Assembly: GCF_000004825.1 (NCBI RefSeq)
Contig: NW_008805064.1
Span: 930,001 to 994,000 of the forward strand
Direction of reading: 5' to 3'
Origin: Heterostelium album PN500
Taxonomy: Eukaryota > Evosea > Eumycetozoa > Acytosteliales > Acytosteliaceae
Length of the DNA: 64,000 nt
Of the stretch, positions 55,297 to 64,000 are shown piece after piece. The first letter of the stretch is position 1, and every line of letters starts with the position of its first letter. The position numbers were made by a program, and so were the translations under genes. A model generated the notes under the pieces. That model saw nothing but the letters and a program-made list of their open reading frames with translations. It did no database searches and was not told the DNA's origin.

Positions 55297-57971
55297 ATGA
55301 CTGAAACCAAAAAGACTTGGATTGATGTCCAAAAAAGAGTATGTAATAACAATGTCAATCTAATAGTCAAATTATAATTATAATTAACAAACTTTTTTCT
55401 TTTTCTTTTTTTTAATTCTTTTTCTTATTTCTTTTCTTTCAGACTTTTACTGGTTGGGCCAACAACTATTTAAAGGAACGTATCTTAAAGATCAATGATC
55501 TCGGTACAGATTTGGAAGATGGTGTTCTCTTGATCAATCTTTTGGAAATTATTTCCTCAAAGAAGATCTTGAAATTCAACAAGACCCCAAAGATCAGATT
55601 ACATAAGATGGAGAACAACAATTTGGCTGTCAACTTTATCAAGACTGAAGGTCTCAAGTTGGTCGGTATCGGTGCTGAAGACATTGTCGATGGTCAACTC
55701 AAGCTTATTCTCGGTCTCATTTGGACCCTCATTTTGAGATATCAAATCCAGATGGCCGAAACCGACTCTCCAAAGGCTGCCCTCTTGGAGTGGGTTCGTA
55801 ACCAAGTCCGTCCATACGGAGTGACCGTCAGCAATTTCACCGATTCATGGTGTGACGGTCGTGTCCTCTCTGCCTTGACCGATTCACTCAAGCCAGGTGT
55901 CTTGGACTTTAACTCGCTCTCTGGTGACTCCTACACCGATGTCAATCGTGCTATGGACGTCGCCTTGGAAGCCTACGAGATTCCAAAGATTATGGATCCA
56001 ACCGATATGGTCAGTTTGCCAGACGAACTCTCCGTAATCACCTACGTCTCCTATTTCCGTGACTACCAAGTCAACAAGGCCAACCGTGACAAGGCTGCCG
56101 CCGAAGCTTTGGAGCACAAGAGAAGAACCACCTCTGACGCCAGTCAAGTCTTGGCCTACGGTCCAGGTTTGGAGGCAGGTTTCGTCAACAAGCGTGGTGA
56201 TTTCACCATCAAGGCCATGAACTACTACGGTGAGCCATTGGCCAACGGTGGAGAGAACTTCACTGTCAATGTTGTCGGTGCCGACGGTCAAGTCGTTCCA
56301 GTCACTCTCGTTGACAACAAGAACGGTACCTACGACGGTCACTACACTCCAAGCGAACCACAAGACTACACTGTCACCATCCAACTCGATGCCGTCAACG
56401 TCAAGAACTCGCCATTCGCCGTCAAGGTCGATGGTTCCGATCCAAACGAGTCTAACGCCTACGGTCCAGGTTTAGAGGGTGCCAAGGTTGGTGTTCCAGC
56501 TCCATTCACCATCCAAGGTCGTAACAAGCAAGGTGACGCCATGACCCAAGGTGGTGACGATTTCACCGTCAAGGTCACTGGTCCAGCCGGTGATGTTCCA
56601 TGTCAAGTCAAGGACAACGGTGACGGTTCCTACTCTGCCGTCTACAACCCAACCAAGGGTGGAGATCACCAAGTTGAGGTCTTCCTCCGTGGTCAACCAT
56701 TGGCCCAAGGTCCAGTCCCAGTCCGTGTTCTCAACTCTGACGAGTCCAACTCTTTCTGTGACGGTCCAGGTTTCGAAGCCGCCCAAGCTCGTCGTCCAAC
56801 TCAATTCACCATCCACTCTGTCGGTGCCGACGGTCAACCATCAAAGGACGGTGGAGATCCCTTCCAAGTTTCCATCTCTGGTCCACACCAAGTCGATGTC
56901 TCCATTTCCGATAACGAAGACGGTACCTACACTGTTGCTTATACCCCAGAGAAGCCAGGTGACTATGAAATCATTGTCACTTTGAACGAGAAGCCAATCA
57001 AGGATATTCCAAAGAGCATCCACATTAAGCCAGCCGCCGATCCAAACAACTCTTACGCCGAGGGTCCAGGATTGGAAGCCGGAGAATGTTTCCAACCATC
57101 GAAATTCAAGATTCATGCCGTCGACCCAGACGGTGTTCCACGTAACGACGGTGGTGACGGTTTCGTCGTCACCGTAGAGGGACCAGCCCCAGTCGATCCA
57201 TATATGGTCGATAACGGTGACGGTACCTACGACGTCGAATTCGAACCAAAGGTTCCAGGAGATTACACAATCAATTTGACTTTGGACGGTGACACTGTCA
57301 ATGGATTCCCAAAGGTTGTCCGTGTCAAGCCAGCCCCAGCCGCTGGAAACTCATACGCCAAGGGTCCAGGTCTCAAGGAGGCTTTCGACAACGCCGTTGC
57401 TGAATTCACCATTTACTCTGTCGATACCGACGGTAACGCCCGTACCGACGGTGGAGATCCATTCGTCGTCACCATCCAAGGTCCAAACGGTTTGGAAGTC
57501 GTACCAAAGGTCGAAGACAAGAACGACGGTACCTACCACGTTGAATACGAACCATTGGTCGAGGGAGACTACAACATCAATGTCACCCTCCGTGATACCC
57601 CAATTAAAGATATGCCAGTCACTGTCAAGTGCATCGAAGGTGCTGACGGTGACCACTCGTCATTCGGTAAATTCACTTTCACCGTTGCCGCCAAGAATAA
57701 GAAGGGAGAACCAAAGACTTACGGTGGTGATAAATTCGAAGTCTCCATCACTGGTCCAGCTGAATACATTGAGTTGAACGCAATTGACAACCAAGATGGT
57801 ACATACACTGCTGCCTACGCTCTCGTTGGAAATGGTAGATTCTCGACTGCTGTCAAGTTGAACGGAAAGCACATCGAAGGAAGTCCATTCAAACAAGTCC
57901 TCGGTAACCCAGGTAAGAAGAATGCTGATGTCCCATCATTCACTACTACCGCTACCTCCAACTCGCAGTAA
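55297..57971 (+). CDS. abpC: Actin gelation factor ABP-120 (dictyostelid filamin)
   Basis: Exon 1 is 55297-55338 ([14 protein letters not shown]) and exon 2 is 55443-57971, giving 856 residues (the D. discoideum protein has 857). Two calponin-homology domains cover residues about 10-230: [20 protein letters not shown] with the actin-binding site region [16 protein letters not shown], then [20 protein letters not shown]. Six filamin Ig-type repeats follow, most starting (A)YGPGLE-like ([50 protein letters not shown]) and ending with DGTY...Y.P...GDY. The last repeat dimerises. The protein crosslinks F-actin in pseudopods of motile cells. Codon use is strongly biased to C-ending codons, unlike every neighbour, consistent with very high expression. 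The first intron lies right after 14 codons. Confidence 0.95.
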
Positions 57972-58287
57972 AAAAATAAAAAAAAACTTGTGAAATAAAA
58001 ATTAAAAATTAAAATAACAAAAAAACAACAACAACAAAATGATAGTAACTATTGGAGTTATAAATTACTTTAAAAGATTAATTACTTGATACATTACCGG
58101 ATTGTCCAAGAATCTATTACGAACTATATAAAGTCAGTTAAAAGAACAACAAGAACATTTATTCATACTAAAAAATATTTAAAAAACATGTATCAAAAAA
58201 TAAAAATAATAGTTGTTTGACAGTTAAAAGATGATCATTGTTAAAAAACTCTTATTATATTTATTATTTATAGTTATAGATAAATAA
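57972..58287. other. Intergenic region
   Basis: AT-rich spacer between abpC and the first of the ankyrin triplet. The 20 bases before the ankyrin start (TTATAGATAAATAAATG) resemble those before the other two copies. No gene was seen. Confidence 0.4.
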
Positions 58288-60042
58288 ATGAAATCAGAAT
58301 TATTTAAATTAGTATTTAATAATACAGTTATTAGATCAAATATATTTAATCAATTTCAAAATAAAGAGATTTATGGTGGTAGAACATCAAGATATAGATG
58401 GATACAATTAATAAATTCACCATTTCTATTGATACAATATAATTATTTCGATTTGTTTGTTCAACATTGGATCACTGTTGGTTGTAATAACTACCATTAT
58501 AAACAGTTGAAATTGAAAAACAATATAAAGATTGTTAGTGTTGCCATCCAATTCAACAGATTAAACTTTATTAAATGTTTGGTCGAACACAATCATTTAG
58601 ATCTATCAATCTATTTAAAAGACATATTAAGCATATCGGTATCAAGAGGAAAGAAAGATATTGTTGAATATCTTAGATTGCTATTCAGCTCAAACAATGG
58701 GTATTATACTCATAATTACCAATATTTAGAACTGCTTGATGCTTTCGAATCAAACGATCTCGAAACCGTTAAACGATTATCATCAATGGTTTCAAAATCC
58801 CAACTTAATGAACTTTATGAACCTTTGTACAAAGCTATCTCATACGGTCACACACAGCTTATAGATTGGTTAATCGACAATCGATCAGATATTTCCAATA
58901 TGTTCATTGGAAATAGAGTAATTGGTAAGGCTATATACAACCGACAATTTCATATTCCCGATTTGTTACTTTCCAAAGGTTATATAGAAGATAGAGAATA
59001 TCAAACATCTGAACTTGGTATCAATTTCGCACAGAACGATATATATCAATGGTTGAGCACAACCAAATTAAGAATAAACTTTACTTCAACAGATTTCGAT
59101 GAAGCAGCAGGAAATTCATCACTCGAAGTTATAAAATGGATCAATGATCATAGTAATCAAGGTTGTTCAAAGAATGCAATGTATAATGCATTCGTCAACT
59201 TGAAATTTGACATTGTGAAATGGTTACATGAGAATAGAACAGAAGGAACACGTACTATTGGTTACATTAACTCCTCTGCAATAACTAAAGATGCAGAGAA
59301 TTTACCATTCGAAATGGTTAAATGGTATCATCAAAATAGAACAGAAGTATTCGGTAGTTATTTCATGGATTACGCTGCTTGTTACTCACTTGACGTCATT
59401 AAATTCCTTCATTACAATCGATCTGAAAGTTGTTCAAAAAGGGCAATGCTTAATGCTGGAATGTCTGGTCAACTGGAAATCTTTAAATTCCTCAAAGACA
59501 ATAGAACAGAAGGTGTTCCAAGTGATCTAATTTATCATATTTGTTCTAAAGGTCAATTGGAAATGATTCAATATCTTTATGAAACTAGTGAACCAAATGA
59601 ATATAATTGGTCCTGGGATCTTATGGATTTAGCAATCAAATCATCCAACCTCGATTTAGTAAAGTGGATTCATCAAAATACCACCTTTAGTAGCATTTCA
59701 AATGAATTTGATATTGCCTTATCAAGAAAAGACTTTGAAATGGTTCAATATCTCGTTGACAACAAGATTTGTTCAAATGATTTGGAATCATCAATACTTA
59801 ATCATCTAAAAGATCCTAGTTTATTTATCATTGAAATTCTAGATTGGTTAATGAAATCAAACCTATTGGACCATGACAAACTTGTTGATTTGTCAAAGCA
59901 ATGTTATACACCAACTTTAAATTCATTTTTCAAAGATTATAATATCTATTTATTAGATCCACAAAAATATATTATTTATAATTTATTCAAAAAATTTAAT
60001 AAAAAAAACTATAATATTATCCATATTAATATATATCATTGA
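58288..60042 (+). CDS. Ankyrin-repeat family protein, tandem copy 1
   Basis: A single exon of 584 residues. The N-terminus MKSELFKLVFNNTVIRSNIF is the shared module, here followed by NQFQNKEIYGGRTSRYRWIQ. Then come ankyrin-like repeats (LDVIKFLHYNRSES, GQLEIFKFLKDNRTEGVP, GQLEMIQYLYETSE, SNLDLVKWIHQNTT). The C-terminus differs from the other two copies by an extension (PQKYIIYNLFKKFNKKNYNI) where the others stop soon after KDYN. The first 220 bases are nearly identical to the two copies downstream. Confidence 0.8.
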   Translation: MKSELFKLVFNNTVIRSNIFNQFQNKEIYGGRTSRYRWIQLINSPFLLIQYNYFDLFVQHWITVGCNNYHYKQLKLKNNIKIVSVAIQFNRLNFIKCLVEHNHLDLSIYLKDILSISVSRGKKDIVEYLRLLFSSNNGYYTHNYQYLELLDAFESNDLETVKRLSSMVSKSQLNELYEPLYKAISYGHTQLIDWLIDNRSDISNMFIGNRVIGKAIYNRQFHIPDLLLSKGYIEDREYQTSELGINFAQNDIYQWLSTTKLRINFTSTDFDEAAGNSSLEVIKWINDHSNQGCSKNAMYNAFVNLKFDIVKWLHENRTEGTRTIGYINSSAITKDAENLPFEMVKWYHQNRTEVFGSYFMDYAACYSLDVIKFLHYNRSESCSKRAMLNAGMSGQLEIFKFLKDNRTEGVPSDLIYHICSKGQLEMIQYLYETSEPNEYNWSWDLMDLAIKSSNLDLVKWIHQNTTFSSISNEFDIALSRKDFEMVQYLVDNKICSNDLESSILNHLKDPSLFIIEILDWLMKSNLLDHDKLVDLSKQCYTPTLNSFFKDYNIYLLDPQKYIIYNLFKKFNKKNYNIIHINIYH

Positions 60043-60337
60043 AATAACATTTTATAAATTTAACTTATTTAAATCACTACATCTGAGATCAAACTAATTA
60101 TATTCACTTGCCATTCTTTTGAGGGAATAGAAAACCAGAGATTAGATAAGAACCATTTAGTACTAAAATCAAATCCTATTTTCTATAAATTATCTAGAAA
60201 TTAGGATATTTAAATAAAAGATTTAGAAACAAAACCGAATTAAAAAAAATTTAGAAAAAAAAAAGGTGATCTTTGCTACTATCTAGCATTGAAAACAATT
60301 CCTTATTTTTATTTATTTGTTATTTATTTATAAATAA

Positions 60338-62010
60338 ATGAAATCAGAGTTATTTAAATTAGTATTTAATAATACAGTTATTAGATCAAATATATTTAAT
60401 CAATTTCAAAATAAAGAGGATTTATGGTTGTAGAACATCAAAATATAGATGGATACAATTAATAAATTCACCATTTCTATTGATACAATATAATTATTTC
60501 GATTTGTTTGTTCAACATTGGATCACTGTTGGTTGTAATAACTACCATTATAAACAGTTGAAATTGAAAAACAATATCGATATTGTTAAAACTGCCATCC
60601 GATTCAATAGAACAAACTTTATTAAATGTTTGGTGGATAATAATCATTTAGATCTATCAATTCATTCAAAAGGTATATTAGACATATCAGTCTCAATCGG
60701 AAAGAAAGATATTGTTGAATATCTAAAATTGGCATTCGGTTCAGATAATGTGTATTTATCACCTATATACCCATCTTTAGAACTGATTTCTGCTTGTGTA
60801 TCAAACGATCTTGAAACTGTTAAACGATTATCACCAACGATTCCGAATGACCAATTCAAAGAAACCTATCCACCTTTGTACAAAGCTATCTTACATGGTC
60901 ATGTACAGATTATACATTGGTTGATTAACAATCGAACAGATGGAGACCATTCGTACTATAGAATGATTGGCATGGCATTACATAATAAGCAACATCATAT
61001 TCCCGATTTGTTACTTTCCAAAGGTTATATAGAAGATAGAGAATATAGACTTTCTGAACTTGGTTTGCTTAGCACTAAGGATTTGTATCAATGGTTGAGC
61101 ACAACCAAAATCAGAATAAACTTTACATCAAATGATTTCGATCTAGCAGCAAGAAATTCATCACTCGATGTTGTAAAATGGATCAATGATCATAATAATC
61201 AAGGTTGTTCAAAGAATGCAATGTATAATGCATTCATCAACTTGAAGTTTGACACTGTTAAATGGTTGCACGAGAATAGAACAGAAGGAACACATACCAT
61301 TGATTTCTTTAACTCATCTGCAATAGCAAGTGACTCAGATAAGAATCTAGCATTTGAAATGGTTAAGTGGTTCAATCAAAATAGAACAGAAGGATTCACT
61401 GCTGATTTCATGGATTGTGTTGCTTCTTTCTCACTTGACATTGTTAAATTCCTTCATCAAAATCGAACTGAAGGATGTACAAGCAAAGCAATATTGAATT
61501 CTGGAAAGGCTGGTCAACTGGAAATCTTTAAATTCCTCAAAGACAATAGAACAGAAGATGTTCCGATTGAACTTGTTTCTCTTGTTTGTTCAAAAGGTCA
61601 ATTGGAAATGATTCAATATCTTTATGAAACTGGAGAGCCAGATGAATATAATTGGTCTTTGAATCTTATGGATTTAGCAATCAAATCATCCAACCTCGAT
61701 TTAGTAAAGTGGATTCACCAAAATACAACTCATGGTTGCGATATAAATACATTTAAATTTTCATTATTGGAAAAAGACTTTGAAATGGTCTCAATATCTC
61801 GTTGACAACAAGATTTGTTCGAAAGATTTGGAATCATCAATTATTTCTTTAATAGATATTACACCTATTTATAAATATTATATCATTGAAATTCTAGATT
61901 GGTTAATGAAATCAAACCTATTGGACCATGACAAACTTGTTGATTTGGCAAAACAAAGAAATTCAGCAACTCTTAAAGCATTTCTCAAAGATTATAATAT
62001 TAATTATTGA
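60338..62010 (+). pseudogene. Ankyrin-repeat family gene, tandem copy 2, broken
   Basis: The start MKSELFKLVFNNTVIRSNIF at 60338 is followed by one extra base at about 60419 (AGAGGATTT instead of AGAGATTT), shifting the frame. The main open part, 60480-61805, is otherwise well kept. A second extra base at about 61789 (GGTCTCAA instead of GGTTCAA) shifts it again, before the last part ending ...KAFLKDYNINY at 62010. All lesions are single-base insertions, so the copy is recently inactivated or affected by sequence errors. The repeats resemble those of copies 1 and 3. Confidence 0.75.
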
Positions 62011-62269
62011 TTTAATAAATAATTCAAACAATAAATAAAAAAATAGTGATCAATATTTGAGTGAAAATTTATTTAAATATATATTTGGGAAACTCTGATT
62101 CTAAGTAAAAGTAAAAAATAAAGTTGATAGATAATTGTTAAAAAAAATCCTTATTATTTGAAATTTATATGAATCAAAAATAATTTGTTCATAATTTCGG
62201 AACAAAAAAAAAAAAAAAAAAAGGAGATCATTGTTAAAAATTCTTTATTTGTTTTTTATTTATAAATAA

Positions 62270-63949
62270 ATGAAATCAGAGTTATTTAAATTAGTATTTA
62301 ATAATACAGTTATTAGATCAAATATATTTAATCAATTTCAAAATAAAGAGATTTATGGTTGTAGAACATCAAAATATAGATGGATACAATTAATAAATTC
62401 ACCATTTCTATTGATACAATATAATTATTTCGATTTGTTTGTTCAACATTGGATCACTGTTGGTTGTAATAACTACCATTATAAACAGTTGAAATTGAAA
62501 AACAATATCGAGATTGTTAAAACTGCTATCCGATTCAATAGATTAAACTTTATTAAATGTTTGGTAGAGAATAATCATTTAGATCTATCAATTCATTCAA
62601 AAGCAATATTTGACTTGTCACTATCAAAAAGAAAGAAAGATATTGTTGAATATCTAAAATTGGCATTCAGTTCGAATAACGTGGATATATCCACTATTTA
62701 CCCATCTTTAGAACTGCTCGAGGCATGCGAATCAAACGATCTTGAAACCGTTAAACGATTATCATCAACTATCCCGAATGACCAATTCAAAGAAACCTAT
62801 CCACCTTTGTGCAAAGCAATCTCACATGGTCATGTACAGATTATAGATTCGTTGCTTAGCAACCAAACCGTTGGAGACGAATTGTATTATAAAATAAATA
62901 GATTGGCAGTTAGTTATTGTCAATTTCAAGTTCTTGATTGGTTACTTTCCAAAGGTTATATAGAAGATAGAGAATATCAAACATCGGAACTTGGTTTCTC
63001 TATCATACATAAGGATTTATTTCAATGGATGAGGACAACCAAAATCAGAATCAACTTTACATCAACTGATTTCGATCTAGCAGCAAGAAATTCACTCGAT
63101 GTTGTAAAATGGATCAATGATCATAGTAATCAAGGTTGTTCAAATAAAGCAATGTATAATGCATTTATCAACTTGAAGTTTGGCATTGTGAAATGGTTGC
63201 ACGAGAATAGGACAGAAGGATCATTTCCTATTGATCGCATTTGCTTTAACCCAAGAATGACAAAAGATTTAGTCGAGAAAATACTCTTCGAAATGGTTAA
63301 ATGGTATCATCAAAACAGAACAGAAGGATTCACTGCTGATTTCATGGATTGTGTTGCTTCTTTCTCACTTGACATTGTTAAATTCCTTCATTACAATCGA
63401 ACTGAAGGATGCACAAGCAAAGCAATGCTTAATGCTGGAATGTCTGGTCAAATTGAAATCTTTAAATTCCTCAAAGACAATCGAACAGAAGATGTTCCAA
63501 TTGATCTCATTTATCATATTTGTATAAAGGGTCAATTAGAGATGATTCAATACCTTTATGAAACTGGAGAGCCAGATGAATATAATTGGTCTTGGAAACT
63601 GATGGATTTCGCTGTTCAATCATCGAACCTCGATATGGTAAAGTGGATTCATCAAAATACCACATTTAGTAGTATTACAAATACATTTGATATTGCCTTG
63701 TGTAAAAAAGACTTTGAAATGGTTCAATATCTCGTTGACAACAAGCTTTGCACAAATGATTTGGAATCAACTACTCTTATTCAAGTAGAAAATCCATCTT
63801 CATATATTTTTATCATTGAAATAGTTGATTGGTTAATGAAATCAAACTTATTGGATAAATCTAAACTTGTTAAATTGGCAAAAAAATGTTATACACCAAC
63901 TTTAAAGGCATTTTTCAAAGATTATAATTCAAATCGAAAAAAAAAATAG
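62270..63949 (+). CDS. Ankyrin-repeat family protein, tandem copy 3
   Basis: A single exon of 559 residues, sharing MKSELFKLVFNNTVIRSNIF and the following 70 residues almost unchanged with copies 1 and 2. The middle is more diverged, with the same repeat types (SLDIVKFLHYNRTEGCT, GQIEIFKFLKDNRTEDVP, SNLDMVKWIHQNTTFSS). It ends AFFKDYNSNRKKK. No lesion was seen. The upstream region has a long A run (62205-62221), then TTATAAATAAATG. Confidence 0.8.
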   Translation: MKSELFKLVFNNTVIRSNIFNQFQNKEIYGCRTSKYRWIQLINSPFLLIQYNYFDLFVQHWITVGCNNYHYKQLKLKNNIEIVKTAIRFNRLNFIKCLVENNHLDLSIHSKAIFDLSLSKRKKDIVEYLKLAFSSNNVDISTIYPSLELLEACESNDLETVKRLSSTIPNDQFKETYPPLCKAISHGHVQIIDSLLSNQTVGDELYYKINRLAVSYCQFQVLDWLLSKGYIEDREYQTSELGFSIIHKDLFQWMRTTKIRINFTSTDFDLAARNSLDVVKWINDHSNQGCSNKAMYNAFINLKFGIVKWLHENRTEGSFPIDRICFNPRMTKDLVEKILFEMVKWYHQNRTEGFTADFMDCVASFSLDIVKFLHYNRTEGCTSKAMLNAGMSGQIEIFKFLKDNRTEDVPIDLIYHICIKGQLEMIQYLYETGEPDEYNWSWKLMDFAVQSSNLDMVKWIHQNTTFSSITNTFDIALCKKDFEMVQYLVDNKLCTNDLESTTLIQVENPSSYIFIIEIVDWLMKSNLLDKSKLVKLAKKCYTPTLKAFFKDYNSNRKKK

Positions 63950-64000
63950 TTCAATAAAAATATATATTGTTTAATTCCATGGAAAAACAGAAGCAAATTA

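Noticed and set aside
55884-57896. Long open stretches antisense to and in other frames of abpC
   Set aside because: They result from the strong codon bias of abpC, which removes stop codons from the shadow frames.
1-64000. tRNA genes, CRISPR arrays, retrotransposons or virus-like elements
   Set aside because: No cloverleaf with A and B boxes, no spaced repeats of CRISPR type, and no reverse transcriptase, integrase, capsid or terminal repeat signatures were recognised.

Overview
The window looks like nuclear DNA of a social amoeba (dictyostelid). The evidence is very AT-rich intergenic DNA with long A and T runs, short AT-rich introns with GTATGT/GTAAGT donors and AG acceptors, Asn, Gln and Thr tracts in proteins, and lineage genes: a cAMP chemoattractant receptor of the cAR family, the actin gelation factor ABP-120, a spore-coat type protein with follistatin-like cysteine repeats, plant-like O-methyltransferases of the DIF-synthesis type, and a large expanded ankyrin-repeat family. 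Asn/Gln tracts are modest, so it is probably not D. discoideum itself but a species from another dictyostelid group. That last point is inference. All calls rest on reading the sequence and on remembered family signatures; no searches were run.

Layout. 1-3.6 kb is non-coding as far as I can see. 3.6-12 kb carries a small twin-CX9C mitochondrial protein (-), a GPI-anchored polysaccharide lyase family 8 protein (+), ORC6 (-) with an E2F-type site in its promoter, and a cAR receptor (-). 12-24.3 kb holds a broken O-methyltransferase (+), a SAP-domain protein (-), Mediator subunit MED7 (-), Rab geranylgeranyltransferase alpha (+), an intact O-methyltransferase (-), a VIT/VWA protein (-) and a small secreted Cys-rich protein (-). 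24.4-39.6 kb is an accessory block: ankyrin-family genes on the minus strand, then a Rit1-type initiator-tRNA modifying enzyme, another ankyrin gene, a duplicated array of small membrane proteins (about 1.1 kb direct repeats plus an inverted relic), and an ankyrin relic. 40-57.9 kb is housekeeping and developmental: a four-TM protein, an RPA-interacting-protein-like gene, the spore-coat type protein, a Munc13-like MUN-domain protein, a broken gene copy that may be a processed pseudogene, a mARC/MOSC protein and abpC. 58.3-64 kb is a tandem triplet of ankyrin-family genes, the middle one broken.

The genes do not form an operon-like pathway. The most interesting features are the ankyrin family with a shared N-terminal module (nine loci in 40 kb, in every state from whole to relic), the recently duplicated small membrane-protein array, the combination of an E2F site and a C-terminal PIP-box in ORC6, a PL8 lyase lacking its catalytic His, and several structured intergenic stretches that could be non-coding RNA. 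Introns missing from simple open reading frames were placed by eye, so exon ends are predictions.
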